DNA of 64,000 nucleotides from Promicromonospora iranensis. GTDB lineage: Bacteria > Actinomycetota > Actinomycetes > Actinomycetales > Cellulomonadaceae. The stretch's first letter is position 1; the number at the start of each line of letters is the position of its first letter. A program made the translations under genes and the position numbers. Location of the stretch: assembly GCF_028994775.1 (NCBI RefSeq), contig NZ_JAJQMN010000009.1:186001-250000 (forward strand), read 5' to 3'. Below, piece by piece: positions 36,277 to 45,812 of the stretch. The notes under the pieces were generated by a model. That model saw only the letters and a list, made by a program, of their open reading frames with translations, made no database searches and was not told the origin of the DNA.

Positions 36277-37474
36277 CGCTCCGAGCCGTCAGCCGCAGGT
36301 CGGTCGCGACCACCGCCAGCGCGGCCAGCACGAACACCGCCCCGACCAGGGGCACCGTGCTGACGCCGACGGTGGCGACCACCAGCGCCCCGAGCGCCGA
36401 TCCGCCGCCGATCCCGATGTTGAACACGGAGCTCGATATCGCGGTGGCCGACTCGGTGGCGCCCGGGGCGACCTGCATGGATAGGAACGACAGGGCCGGC
36501 GGGATCGCACTGAACGCGAGGCCGAACAGGGCCAGACCGACCAGAGCGAGCACCGGCACGTGCCCGAGGCTCCACAGCAGCACGAGCGCGCCGGTGAGCA
36601 GGCTGAGCGCCACGAGCACCGTCTGCCAGGGCCGCTTGTCGAGCACCTGGCCGATCAGCAGCGTGCCCGCCAGGCCCGCTGCCCCCTGGCCCAGCAGCAG
36701 TGCGCTGAGGTAGCGGTCGGGGAATCCCGCCGTCTCCAGCAGGAACTGGGTGACGAACGTGATCATCATGAACCCGCCGGTCACGAGCAGCACCGTGACC
36801 ACCATGAGCACCACGAAGCGGCGCATGCTGGGGTGCGTGCCGCGGGCCGTGCCGCTCCCCTCGGCGTCGACGTTCGGCATGGCGATCACCATCGCGAGGC
36901 ACGCGAGGAGGCTCACCACCGAGAAGAACAGGAACGCCGTGCGCCAGCTCGTCTGCTGGCCCACCCACGTGCCGAGCGGCACTCCGAGCAGCGGCGCGAG
37001 CGAGTTGCCGATGGCGAGCCGCGCGATCATCTTGCCGCGGATCGCCGGGGCGAACAGGCTCGCCGCGGCCGGTGTGACGACCGACCAGAACAGCGCCTGC
37101 CCCAGCGCCGTGACCATGCGCGCGGCCATCAGGTCCGCGTAGCCGGGAGCGACCGCGGACCACAGCGTCCCGACGGTGCAGACGGCGGTGGTCGCCGCCA
37201 GCACGTAGCGGCGCGGGAACCGGCGGGTGAGCCGCGAGAGCGGCAGCGACGTCAGCACGACGACGGCGGCGTACGCCGAGACCAGCAGCCCGATCTCGGA
37301 CGTGCTCCGGCCCAGGTCGGGGGCGATGAGGGTGAGCAGGCCGCCCGGCAGGTTCTCGGCGGTGACGAAGGTGAACGCGCTGACCGAGAGGGCGATGAGG
37401 GCGATGATCGCCCGGCGCTGGTCCACGGGAGGTGCGGCGAAGCTCGCTGCGGTGACGGGCGTGCTGGGGCTCAT
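36257..37474 (-). CDS. MFS drug-exporter-type transporter (DHA1)
   Basis: A 405-residue protein with 12 hydrophobic segments. ATG 37474 is preferred because CGGAGAACCGC lies directly upstream; a GTG at 37510 would add 12 hydrophilic residues. TM1 to TM2 carry SAFTFVTAENLPGGLLTLIAPDLG, followed by the loop LSRLTRRFPRRYVL, typical of the AraJ/YdhP-like group of proton-coupled exporters. Its 3' end overlaps the septum-formation gene by 20 bp tail-to-tail. Substrate unknown. Confidence 0.9.
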   Translation of the reverse strand: MSPSTPVTAASFAAPPVDQRRAIIALIALSVSAFTFVTAENLPGGLLTLIAPDLGRSTSEIGLLVSAYAAVVVLTSLPLSRLTRRFPRRYVLAATTAVCTVGTLWSAVAPGYADLMAARMVTALGQALFWSVVTPAAASLFAPAIRGKMIARLAIGNSLAPLLGVPLGTWVGQQTSWRTAFLFFSVVSLLACLAMVIAMPNVDAEGSGTARGTHPSMRRFVVLMVVTVLLVTGGFMMITFVTQFLLETAGFPDRYLSALLLGQGAAGLAGTLLIGQVLDKRPWQTVLVALSLLTGALVLLWSLGHVPVLALVGLALFGLAFSAIPPALSFLSMQVAPGATESATAISSSVFNIGIGGGSALGALVVATVGVSTVPLVGAVFVLAALAVVATDLRLTARSATPPRP

Positions 37475-37732
37475 GCGGTTCTCCGGCTGGTCAGCGGGCA
37501 GGGCGTTCACCCGGACGACGAACGGGCCCGGCGGGTGTGACCAGCGTGCGCGCGGTCTCGAATCGATTCTACGACGAGCGCTCGATCGTCCGATGTGCCC
37601 CGATCATGTGTCCTAGGCAACATTGTCGTAATATTTCCCTGCTTTCATCCCTGATGGACAAAGTTGTCCCGCAGGTCCGGCGACCCGAATCACCTCCTCG
37701 TCCCGGACGCCGCAACTCTTCACGGAGGAAAA

Positions 37733-40057
37733 ATGAACCCACGCATCTGTGCCGTCGGGGCGGGAGCTGCTCTGCTGCTCTCCGCCGCCGTCGTACCGAT
37801 CACCACCGCTTCGGCGGCGCCCCCCGCTGACGAGGCGCCCCAGCAGACGGCGCCCACCAGGGAGGACAACCGTCCCGACGCCCTCGCGGAGAAGCAGACC
37901 GAGAAGCGGCAGACCGCCGTGGACATGGTCGCCACCGGTGAGGCGAAGGTCGAGACGCGGGGCAAGGGCGACCGCGCCTCGAAGGTCGTGGAGATCTCTC
38001 CGCGCGAGTACGTGGAGTACGGCGTCGAGGAGACGGCGCAGCTCTTCAGCATCCTGGTGGACTTCGGGGACGAGGTGGACGAGCGCTACCCGGATGCCCC
38101 GGCGGGTCCGTCGCACAACGAGATCCCGGAACCCGCGGCGGACGACAACTCCACCTACTGGGAGCCGGACTTCTCCCGCGACCACTTCATGGAGATGTTC
38201 TTCACCGGCCTGGAGGATCAGGGCGGCGAGTCGTTCGCCGGCGTCTACGACGAGATGTCGTCGGGCCGGTTCGACCTGCAGGGTGACGTGTCGGACTGGG
38301 TCACCGTGCCGTACAGCACAGCCTCCTACGGCACCACCGAGTCCGGCGAGGACATGACGCGGTTCATCCAGGACACGGCCGACGCCTGGTACGAGCAGCA
38401 GGTCGCCGCGGGCAAGTCCGCCGAGGAGATCGACGCCTACCTCAAGTCGTTCGACGTCTGGGACCGCTACGACGCGGACGGCGACGGCATCACGTCGGAG
38501 CCGGACGGCTACATCGACCACTTCCAGGCGATCCACGCCGGCGAGGGCGAGGAGGCCGGCGCACCCGAGTCGGCCATCTGGTCCCACCGCTGGTCCGTGA
38601 ACCAGGGTGGCCAGGGCTCGGACGGCCCGGTTGACTTCGCCAAGCTCGGCGGCATCAAGATCGGTGACTCGGACCTGTGGATCCGTGACTACACGACCGA
38701 GCCGGAGAACGGCGGCCTCGGCGTGTTCGCGCACGAGTTCGGCCATGACCTCGGGCTGCCGGACTACTACGACACCGCTGGCGGCGAGAACGGCACCGGC
38801 TACTGGAACCTCATGAGCTCCGGTTCGTGGCTGGGCCACGGCGACGGCACCATCGGCACCACGCCGAACCACATGGGCGCCACCGAGAAGCTGTTCCTGG
38901 GCTGGCTCGACTACGAGACGGTGGAGCCCGGCGAGACGGAGCGCGTCAAGCTCGGCCCGTCGTACCACGCCACCACGCGCGCGCAGGCGGCGATCGTCAA
39001 CCTGCCCGACGGCGTCGAGCAGGTGGACCTCGGCGCCGAGCCGCACGGCGTCGAGCCGTTCGACGGCGAGTTCGTCTACTCCGGTACGGGCAACAACCTG
39101 AACAACACGATCGCCTCGCCGTCGTTCACGGTGGCCGCCGACGGCGCCCTGAGCGCCCAGGTCTGGTACGCCATCGAGGAGGGCTACGACTACGCGTTCG
39201 TCGAGGTGTCCACGGACGACGGCGCGTCCTGGACCGCCCTGCCGAGCAACCTCTCCACCGAGGACGACCCGAACGGCACCAACCCGGGCGGCGGCATCAC
39301 CGGGACCTCGGGGGGCGCCTGGGTCGAGCTGACGGCCGACCTGGCGGAGTACGCCGGCCAGACGGCGTCGGTCCGCTTCCGCTACTCGAGCGACGGCGGC
39401 GCCAACGAGACCGGCATCGCGGTGGACGACGTCGCCGTGGGTGACGCGCTGACCGAGGACTTCACGGACACGGCCGACTGGACCGTCGACGGCTTCGTGC
39501 CGGTCGGCGCCGACGGCACCTACGAGGTCGCGTACAGCCACTACTACGTCGCCGAGAACCGTGTGTACGGCGGTTACGACACGACGCTGAGGACGGGGCC
39601 GTACAACTTCGGCTGGAACTTCAGCAACAGCGACAAGGTGGAGCACTACCCGTATCAGGACGGTCTGCTGATCTGGTACGTCAACAGCCTGTACGGCGAC
39701 AACAACGTGTCCCAGCACCCGGGCCACGGCCAGGCGCTGCCGGTCGATGCCCGCCCGCAGGTGATGAAGTGGTCGGACGGCACGATCGCCCGCAACCGCA
39801 TCCAGTCCTTCGACGCGACGTTCGGCCTCCAGAAGACCGACAAGCTCTCGCTGCACCGCGAGGTGTCGGAGTCCGAGCTGACCACGCTGGTCCAGGGCAA
39901 GCAGGCGCCGGTGTGGAAGTTCGACGACACCGACCCCGAGGCGTACTGGGACAAGGAGAACCCCGGTAACTCCGTGAAGGTCGGCGGCACCGGCACCACC
40001 ATCAAGGTGCTGTCCCAGGACACGAAGCGCGGCCAGATGATCATCCGGGTCAACTGA
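37733..40057 (+). CDS. Secreted immune-inhibitor-A-type M6 metalloprotease
   Basis: A 774-residue exported zinc protease from ATG 37733 with CGGAGGAAAA upstream. Signal peptide MNPRICAVGAGAALLL...SAA, a pro-region (about 30-110), then the catalytic domain with a Ca-binding-like loop DRYDADGDGITSEPDG and the zinc motif HEFGHDLGLPDYYD (near residues 333-346, HExxHxxxxxD). Later comes an MAM/Ig-like module around LSAQVWYAIEEGYDYAFVE and a VRFRYSSDGGANETGIAVDD repeat-type domain. It likely degrades extracellular proteins. An unpaired terminator hairpin follows. Confidence 0.92.
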   Translation: MNPRICAVGAGAALLLSAAVVPITTASAAPPADEAPQQTAPTREDNRPDALAEKQTEKRQTAVDMVATGEAKVETRGKGDRASKVVEISPREYVEYGVEETAQLFSILVDFGDEVDERYPDAPAGPSHNEIPEPAADDNSTYWEPDFSRDHFMEMFFTGLEDQGGESFAGVYDEMSSGRFDLQGDVSDWVTVPYSTASYGTTESGEDMTRFIQDTADAWYEQQVAAGKSAEEIDAYLKSFDVWDRYDADGDGITSEPDGYIDHFQAIHAGEGEEAGAPESAIWSHRWSVNQGGQGSDGPVDFAKLGGIKIGDSDLWIRDYTTEPENGGLGVFAHEFGHDLGLPDYYDTAGGENGTGYWNLMSSGSWLGHGDGTIGTTPNHMGATEKLFLGWLDYETVEPGETERVKLGPSYHATTRAQAAIVNLPDGVEQVDLGAEPHGVEPFDGEFVYSGTGNNLNNTIASPSFTVAADGALSAQVWYAIEEGYDYAFVEVSTDDGASWTALPSNLSTEDDPNGTNPGGGITGTSGGAWVELTADLAEYAGQTASVRFRYSSDGGANETGIAVDDVAVGDALTEDFTDTADWTVDGFVPVGADGTYEVAYSHYYVAENRVYGGYDTTLRTGPYNFGWNFSNSDKVEHYPYQDGLLIWYVNSLYGDNNVSQHPGHGQALPVDARPQVMKWSDGTIARNRIQSFDATFGLQKTDKLSLHREVSESELTTLVQGKQAPVWKFDDTDPEAYWDKENPGNSVKVGGTGTTIKVLSQDTKRGQMIIRVN

Positions 40058-40069
40058 CCCGCACCCCGC

Positions 40070-40107
40070 CGAGGTAGTCACCCAGTTCGCACTGGGTGAC
40101 TACCTCG
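40070..40107. terminator. Hairpin terminator after the M6 protease
   Basis: Perfect 17-bp arms CGAGGTAGTCACCCAGT (40070-40086) with 40091-40107 and a TCGC loop, 12 bp after the stop. A weaker related repeat (ACCACCTCGCC/GGTGACTACC) follows to about 40136. Confidence 0.8.
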
Positions 40108-40165
40108 CTGCACGACCACCTCGCCAGGTGACTACCGCGGCACAGGGGGCACTACGCTCGAACGC

Positions 40166-41146
40166 ATGACACACCTGCGATGGGGCATCCTGGCGGCCGG
40201 CGGGATCGCCGCGAGCTTCACATCAGACCTGAACGACAACGGCTTCACCGTGCAGGCGGTGGGGTCACGATCCCTGGAGAAGGCGCGAGCGTTCGCCGAC
40301 CGCTTCGGCATCCCGACGGCACACGGCTCGTACGAGAACCTCGTGAACGATCCCGAGGTCGACATCGTCTACGTCGCGACGCCGCACCCGATGCACGCCG
40401 AGGCCGCGAAGCTCGTGCTGGGGGCCGGCAAGCACGTGCTGGTCGAGAAGCCGTTCACCGTCAACGCCGCCGAGGCGCGCGAGATCGCTGAGCTCGCCGA
40501 GCAGAAGGGCCTCGTGGCGCTGGAGGCCATGTGGTCCCGCTTCCTGCCGCACATGGCGCGCGTGCGCGAGATCATCGCGTCGGGCGTGCTCGGCGAGGTG
40601 CGGACCCTGATGGTGGACCACACCCAGGACCTCTCCGACGACCCCACGCACCGCATCAACGACCTGGCCCTGGGCGGCGGTTCGCTGCTCGACCTGGGCA
40701 TCTACCCGGTCTCGTTCGCGTGGGACGTGTTCGGCGAGCCGCTCACCATCCAGTCGCACGCGACGTTCAAGGAGACCGGCGCGGACGCGACGATCGCCAC
40801 GATCTTCGGGTACGACGGCGCCCGGGTCGCCACGACGATCTCGGCCTCGGACACGAAGGGCCCCAATCGGGCGTCGATCCTCGGCACCGAGGGCCGCATC
40901 GAGATCGACGCCGTCTGGTACAACCCGGCGACGGTCCACGTGTACGACGCCGCGGGTACCGAGACCGAGACGTTCACCGCCGAGGTCACGGGCCGCGGCA
41001 TGCACTTCCAGGCCGCCGAGGCGGAGCGCCTGGTCGCGGCCGGCGAGCTCGACAGCCCGCTGCTGTCGCGCGCCGAGACCGTGGCGATCATGGGCACGCT
41101 GGACACGATCCGCGAGCAGATCGGCCTGAAGTACCCGGGGGAGTAG
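40166..41146 (+). CDS. Gfo/Idh/MocA-family NAD(P)-dependent oxidoreductase
   Basis: 326 residues. The N-terminal Rossmann domain starts RWGILAAGGIAASFTSDL; VYVATPHPMHAEAAKLVL and the family motif VEKPFTVNAAEA (EKP) follow. The C-terminal alpha/beta domain (about 125-320) includes LGGGSLLDLGIYPVSF. Such enzymes oxidise sugars, inositols or reduce related imines/aldehydes. It stands alone between two long palindromes, so the context gives no substrate. Confidence 0.92.
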   Translation: MTHLRWGILAAGGIAASFTSDLNDNGFTVQAVGSRSLEKARAFADRFGIPTAHGSYENLVNDPEVDIVYVATPHPMHAEAAKLVLGAGKHVLVEKPFTVNAAEAREIAELAEQKGLVALEAMWSRFLPHMARVREIIASGVLGEVRTLMVDHTQDLSDDPTHRINDLALGGGSLLDLGIYPVSFAWDVFGEPLTIQSHATFKETGADATIATIFGYDGARVATTISASDTKGPNRASILGTEGRIEIDAVWYNPATVHVYDAAGTETETFTAEVTGRGMHFQAAEAERLVAAGELDSPLLSRAETVAIMGTLDTIREQIGLKYPGE

Positions 41147-41166
41147 CCTCTCCGCCGTCTCCACCC

Positions 41167-41230
41167 CCTTCGAGGTCTAAGTTTCTCCGTTCTGAAACGG
41201 TTCAGAGCGAAGGCACTTAGACCTCGAAGG
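41167..41230. terminator. Nested palindrome between convergent genes
   Basis: Outer arms CCTTCGAGGTCTAAGT (41167-41182) and 41215-41230 are perfect (16 bp); a second hairpin TCTGAA/TTCAGA sits inside (41191-41206). It fills the gap between stops at 41146 and 41235. Confidence 0.78.
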
Positions 41231-41234
41231 TGGG

Positions 41235-42092
41235 TCAGTCCAGCGGGTGCAGGATCCGGTCGAGGAAGCGGCGCGTCCGCTCCTCGGCCGGCTGGGAGAA
41301 GATCTGTGCGGGCGCGCCACGCTCGACCACCACACCGCCGTCGAGGAACAGCACCTCGTCCGCGACCTGACGCGCGAACTGCAGCTCGTGCGTCACCACC
41401 ACCATGGTCCAGCCCTCGTCCGCGAGCTCCTTCATCACGGTCAGGACCTCGCCCACGAGCTCGGGGTCGAGGGCCGACGTCGGCTCGTCGAACAGCAGGA
41501 GGTCCGGTTCGAGCGCCAGCGCGCGCACGATCCCGACGCGCTGCTGCTGGCCGCCGGACAGCTCGTGCGGGTAGGCGTCGCGCTTGTCCTCGAGCCCCAC
41601 GCGGGCCAGGAGCTCCTCAGCACGGTTGACCGCCGTCGCGCGGGGGATCCGCTTGACCTGCGTGGGGCCCTCGATCACGTTCTCCAGCACCGTGCGGTGC
41701 GGGAACAGGTTGTGGTGCTGGAACACCATCGCCGACCGGTCGCGCAGGGCGGCCCGGTCCGCCTTCGCCCGGCGGGCTCCGGCGCGCCGGCCCGCCCAGG
41801 CGCCGGTCGTGGCGGCGGCCTGGGCACCGAAGTCCACCACGGGCCCGCCGGCGACCTGGACCAGCCCGGCGTCGGGTGTCTCCAGTCCGTTGAGCGAGCG
41901 GAGCACCGTCGTCTTTCCACTGCCTGACGGGCCGATCAGCGCGATCACCTCGCCGCGCCGAACCTCCAGGTCCACGCCGCGCAGCACGTGGTTGGTGCCG
42001 AACGACTTCTCGATGCCGCGGGCGGTCAGCAGCGTGTCGGGTACGGGGCGATCGGAGGGCTCGGGTCGATCGGACGGGTCAGTGGGCGACAT
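41235..42092 (-). CDS. Amino-acid ABC transporter ATPase (cystine/polar amino-acid type)
   Basis: A 285-residue ATPase: Walker [10 protein letters not shown] (near residue 53), Q-loop [13 protein letters not shown], signature [15 protein letters not shown], Walker [15 protein letters not shown], switch His [11 protein letters not shown]. Between Walker A and the Q-loop there is an Ala/Arg-rich insertion of about 35 residues ([20 protein letters not shown]), which many homologs lack. It begins inside the permease gene (14-bp overlap) and forms an operon with the permease and binding protein upstream. Confidence 0.93.
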   Translation of the reverse strand: MSPTDPSDRPEPSDRPVPDTLLTARGIEKSFGTNHVLRGVDLEVRRGEVIALIGPSGSGKTTVLRSLNGLETPDAGLVQVAGGPVVDFGAQAAATTGAWAGRRAGARRAKADRAALRDRSAMVFQHHNLFPHRTVLENVIEGPTQVKRIPRATAVNRAEELLARVGLEDKRDAYPHELSGGQQQRVGIVRALALEPDLLLFDEPTSALDPELVGEVLTVMKELADEGWTMVVVTHELQFARQVADEVLFLDGGVVVERGAPAQIFSQPAEERTRRFLDRILHPLD

Positions 42093-42738
42093 ACCGGTCC
42101 AGCCTCTTCTCGATCGCGTTCTGGCCGGTGGCGAGCACCGTGCAGAACATCCAGTAGATCAGGGCCGCCTCGGTGTAGATCACCATGAACTCGTTGGAGA
42201 ACGCGGCGATCTCCTGCGCCTTGCGGAACATCTCGGTCACCAGGATGACCGTGGCCAGTGACGTGTCCTTGACCAGCGAGATGAACGTGTTCGACAGCGG
42301 CGGCACCGAAACGCGCGCGGCCTGCGGCAGGATGATCCGGCTGAGCGTCCGGACCGGCGACATGCCCACCGTCCAGCCCGCCTCCCACTGTCCCTTGGGC
42401 ACGGACAGGATCGCCGCACGGATCACCTCGGCCGCGTAGCCGCCGACGTTCATCGAGAACGCGATGATCGCGGCGGGCCAGGGGTCGAACCGGACACCGA
42501 GCTGCGGCAGCCCGTAGAAGATGATGAAGAGCTGTACCAGCAGCGGTGTGCCGCGGATCAGCGAGACGTACGCGCGGCCGACCCATGACAGCACCGGGTT
42601 CGGCGACAGCCGCAGGAGCGCCACGACGAGTGCGAGCACCAGCCCGATCGCGAACGACGCGAGGGCCAGCGGGATGGTGCCGACGAGGCCGCCCCGCAGG
42701 AGCGGCCAGAACGAGTCGGCGACGAGCTGCCAGTCCAT
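42079..42738 (-). CDS. Amino-acid ABC transporter permease
   Basis: 219 residues with about five TM helices, typical length for HisM/TcyL permeases. The N-terminus [37 protein letters not shown] and the loop [20 protein letters not shown] followed by [19 protein letters not shown] mark the family. It probably works as a homodimer with the ATPase at 41235 and the lipoprotein at 42783, and resembles L-cystine importers. Confidence 0.92.
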   Translation of the reverse strand: MDWQLVADSFWPLLRGGLVGTIPLALASFAIGLVLALVVALLRLSPNPVLSWVGRAYVSLIRGTPLLVQLFIIFYGLPQLGVRFDPWPAAIIAFSMNVGGYAAEVIRAAILSVPKGQWEAGWTVGMSPVRTLSRIILPQAARVSVPPLSNTFISLVKDTSLATVILVTEMFRKAQEIAAFSNEFMVIYTEAALIYWMFCTVLATGQNAIEKRLDRYVAH

Positions 42739-42782
42739 GTATCCCTCTCCCCGCGGTCAGCGGAGAAGTGTCGCGCGCGGGT

Positions 42783-43580
42783 TCACTCCGAGACGTCCTC
42801 GCCGAAGTACTTCTCGCCCAGCTCGGCGAGGGTACCGTCGGCGCGCAGGTCCTCCAGGGCGCCGTCGATCGCCTCGGCGAGAGCCTCGCGCTCCGGCGTC
42901 ACGACGAACGCCGACTGCGACTCCTCCTCGGTCTCCGCGGCGACCTTGATGCCGGAGGCGTCCTCGGTGTTGGCGTAGTCGAGGTAGGTCAGGCTGTCGT
43001 TGATCGTCGCGTCGACGCGGCCCTGCTCCAGCAGGGCGACCGCCTGCGCCCAGCCCTCGACGGCCTCGACCGTGGCGCCGCTCTCCTTGGCGAGCTCGTT
43101 CCAGTTGCTCGTGAGCGACTGGGCGGTGGTCTTGCCGTCGAGGTCGGCGAAGCTCGTGATGTCGTTGTTGTCAGCGGGCACGACGAGCACGCCGGTCGAC
43201 ACCGTGTACGGCGTCGAGAAGACGTAGTCGGCCTCACGCTCCGGGGTGATCGTCACCTGGTTCGCGATGGTGTCGAAGCGCCCCGCGTCCAGACCGGCGA
43301 AGATCGCGTCCCACTGTGTCTCCTCGAACGTGACCTCGACACCCAGGTTCCCGGCGACTGCCTCGGCGACCTCGACGTCGTAACCGACCAGCTCGCCCGA
43401 CTCGTCGTGGTAGCTGAACGGCCGGTAGGTGCCCTCCGTGGCGACGGTCAGTGTGTCGCCCGACACCAGGCCGAGCTCCTCGCCCGCGCCACCGGGCTCA
43501 CCGGAGCTGCCGCAGCCGGTCAGGGCCAGGAGGGCAGCGGAGGCTGCGGCGGCCGTGAGGAGGGCGCGGTTGCGAGACAT
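42783..43580 (-). CDS. Amino-acid ABC transporter substrate-binding lipoprotein
   Basis: A 265-residue lipoprotein from ATG 43580 (MSRNRALLTAAAAS; lipobox LTGC), with CGGAGCTTTCACC upstream. The family 3 fold shows GDTLTVATEGTYRPFSYH, GELVGYDVEVAEAVAG, the family signature ending in QWDAIFAGLDAGRFD, and LDGKTTAQSLTSNWNELA. The pattern is like cystine or polar amino-acid binding proteins. First gene of its operon; the upstream region holds a CGCATCG/CGATGCG inverted repeat (about 43610-43627) that may be an operator. Confidence 0.9.
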   Translation of the reverse strand: MSRNRALLTAAAASAALLALTGCGSSGEPGGAGEELGLVSGDTLTVATEGTYRPFSYHDESGELVGYDVEVAEAVAGNLGVEVTFEETQWDAIFAGLDAGRFDTIANQVTITPEREADYVFSTPYTVSTGVLVVPADNNDITSFADLDGKTTAQSLTSNWNELAKESGATVEAVEGWAQAVALLEQGRVDATINDSLTYLDYANTEDASGIKVAAETEEESQSAFVVTPEREALAEAIDGALEDLRADGTLAELGEKYFGEDVSE

Positions 43581-43660
43581 GGTGAAAGCTCCGTTCGACG
43601 GTTGACACGCATCGACATTGCCGATGCGCGACCCAAAACTAACTGATAGTCGGCGGGAAC

Positions 43661-44608
43661 TCACACACGCTCGCCCCGGCGCCACCGGTCGGGCGTGGTC
43701 CCGTACCGGTCCTTGAACCGCCGCACCAGATACGTCGCGTCGCGCAGACCGGTGCGTGCGGCGACGACGCCGAGCGGCAGGTCGGTGTCGCGGAGCATCC
43801 GCCGCACCTCTGTCATGCGCCGCTCGGTGATCCATTCGAGCAGGGTGCGGCCCGTGCGCTCGCGGACCACGGTGGTCAGGTGGCCGGGCGTGTAGCCCAG
43901 TGCCCGTGCGACGTCGGACGCCGACACCGGCTCGCGGAACGTGGCCTCGATCTCGTCGAAGACCCGCGTCACCAGTGGGTCCGGAGGTGCCGGGGCCGAC
44001 GGCGCCAGCCGTGCCGCCCCGATCAGGATCCGCGTCAGCAGGGCCGCCGCGGCGTCGCGCGCTCCCAGCCGGCCCGGCTCCGCCAGCTCCTCCTGGAGCT
44101 CCGTCAGCCACTCCGCCCAGCGGGGGCGCTCGGCGACCGGGACACGAGCGCTCGACCCGGCGGGCGGCGTCGCGAGCGCGAACAGCGAGAGGATCGGGTG
44201 GTGTGCCCAGGCGAGGGGTGAGACCGAGGCGAGCGAGGGGACGGCGTCCGGCGTGAAGGCGACACTCCAGGCCCGGCAGTGGTGCAGGTCGGTGAGCGCC
44301 GCCGAACCGATCGCCTGCCCGGGCGGGATGGCGTGCACGTCGCCGTCGCGCAGCGGGGTGTCGTGGTTGCCCAGTGCCACCGTGCCGCCGCCGCGCTCGA
44401 CGTACACGAGCACGAGGAAGTCGTGCGCGTGCCGGTGGTCCGGCTCCAGGTGCGGGTGACCGGCCTCGAAGTCGATCCGGGTGACCTGCATCGGCGGCGT
44501 GCCCGGGCGTGCCTGGTGCCGGTACACCGGCGTGCCGTCCGGGCGCACCGTGCGCAGGCGGGCCTGTGAGCGCGCGTCGTTCGCGGCGTCGCCCGAGGAT
44601 GCTGTCAT
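43661..44608 (-). CDS. AraC-family transcriptional regulator
   Basis: 315 residues from ATG 44608, chosen because GAGGTGA lies in front; a GTG at 44614 is also possible. The N-terminal cupin-like sensory part has ARPGTPPMQVTRIDFEAG, HRHAHDFLVLVYVERGGG and IPPGQ. The C-terminal double HTH includes VSASDVARALGYTPGHLTTV and GVVAARTGLRDATYLVRRFK. It is translationally close-coupled to the CDF gene, whose stop lies 8 bp before this start. It may regulate metal or general stress genes; effector unknown. Confidence 0.88.
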   Translation of the reverse strand: MTASSGDAANDARSQARLRTVRPDGTPVYRHQARPGTPPMQVTRIDFEAGHPHLEPDHRHAHDFLVLVYVERGGGTVALGNHDTPLRDGDVHAIPPGQAIGSAALTDLHHCRAWSVAFTPDAVPSLASVSPLAWAHHPILSLFALATPPAGSSARVPVAERPRWAEWLTELQEELAEPGRLGARDAAAALLTRILIGAARLAPSAPAPPDPLVTRVFDEIEATFREPVSASDVARALGYTPGHLTTVVRERTGRTLLEWITERRMTEVRRMLRDTDLPLGVVAARTGLRDATYLVRRFKDRYGTTPDRWRRGERV

Positions 44609-44615
44609 CGTCACC

Positions 44616-45539
44616 TCACCGGTCGCTCGGCACGGCCGGGGTCAGCACGGCGTCGACGATCTGCGGGACGCGCTCGAGCTGCTGCTCGAGGTCACGCAGC
44701 CGGACCGCCACGTGGGACTCGGACTCGTCGCCGGGCAGGTCGATGCTCGCGACCAGCAGGATCTGCCGCGGTCCGACGAACTCCAGGCGCAGGTGGCCCA
44801 CCCGCTGCACACCGGGCAGGGCCTCGACCCGCTCCCGGACCGCCTGATGGATCCGCTCGTCGGCCACCTCACCGGTCAGGAACCGCCGGTTGCGGTCGAA
44901 CAGCACCACCGCCACGACGCAAAGCAGCACGCCCACCAGGATCGAGCCGATCGCGTCGTACCGGCCGTCCCCCGTGACCTGGTGCAACGCCATGCTGCCT
45001 GCCGCGATGACCAGACCGACGAGCGCCGCGGCGTCCTCGGCGAGCACCGCGCGGAGGGTCGGGTCCGAGGTGGCCAGCGCATGGTCGAGGAGGTCCCGCC
45101 CGAGGGCCCGGGCCTCCGCCCTGGTGCGGCGGTACGCCTGCACGAACGACACCCCTTCGAGGCAGAACGCGACGGCGAGCACGATGTACCCGACCGTGTA
45201 CGAACCGGTCTCGCCCGTCGCGTCGAACTCCTGGATGCCGTGATAGACCGACACCGCACCGCCGGCGACGAACAGCCCGAGCGCGGCCAGCATGGACCAG
45301 ACGTAGGCCTCCCGGCCGTAACCGAGGGGGCGGTTCGTGTCCGGCGCCCGGCTCGCCTTCCGCTCGGCGATCAGCAGGAAGACCTCGTTGCCCGTGTCCG
45401 CCCACGAGTGTGCGGCCTCGGCCACCATCGACGCCGACCCCGTGAGGACCGCGGCGATCGACTTGGCCGTCGCCACCGCGAAGTTGGCGGCGAAGGCGAT
45501 CACCACGGTCAGCCCCGAGCCAGCCCGATCCCGCGCCAT
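44616..45539 (-). CDS. Cation diffusion facilitator (CDF) family transporter
   Basis: A 307-residue antiporter-type metal exporter with six TM segments. The metal-site helix AEAAHSWADTGNEVFLL supplies His and Asp, and a later TM carries DPTLRAVLAEDAAALVGLVI. The C-terminal cytoplasmic domain (about 210-300) has the ferredoxin-like CDF fold. It should export a divalent metal such as Zn, Co, Mn or Fe. It heads an operon with the AraC regulator; a divergent methyltransferase gene with a His-rich loop starts 273 bp away. Confidence 0.92.
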   Translation of the reverse strand: MARDRAGSGLTVVIAFAANFAVATAKSIAAVLTGSASMVAEAAHSWADTGNEVFLLIAERKASRAPDTNRPLGYGREAYVWSMLAALGLFVAGGAVSVYHGIQEFDATGETGSYTVGYIVLAVAFCLEGVSFVQAYRRTRAEARALGRDLLDHALATSDPTLRAVLAEDAAALVGLVIAAGSMALHQVTGDGRYDAIGSILVGVLLCVVAVVLFDRNRRFLTGEVADERIHQAVRERVEALPGVQRVGHLRLEFVGPRQILLVASIDLPGDESESHVAVRLRDLEQQLERVPQIVDAVLTPAVPSDR

Positions 45540-45596
45540 GCGCTCCCCCTCCGTCGTGACCCGTTCGACGCTACCGCCGTCCCGGTGCGGATGCCC

Positions 45597-45629
45597 GACT
45601 GGTCGGCAGACTGGTCGGCAGACTGGTCG
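45597..45629. repeat. 12-bp tandem repeat between CDF and methyltransferase genes
   Basis: The unit GACTGGTCGGCA occurs 2.8 times in tandem in the divergent promoter region. It could be a set of regulator half-sites or simple expansion. Confidence 0.7.
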
Positions 45630-45812
45630 CCCGCGCGCCGACGTGAGTACGGACCGGCTCGCGGAGACCGGGCTCGAACCGAGGATCGTGCGATCGTCAC
45701 CGACTTACGTCCTGTCCGCGCCCCGCAGGACGTCCGATGCTGGTGTGCAGCGGGACCCGCGCCGCGGGACCGTGGAACCAGTCGCTTCACCACCGGACGG
45801 AAGGCACCCCGG

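Noticed and set aside
45597-45629. CRISPR-like repeat array
   Set aside because: Head-to-tail 12-bp units without spacers and no cas genes.
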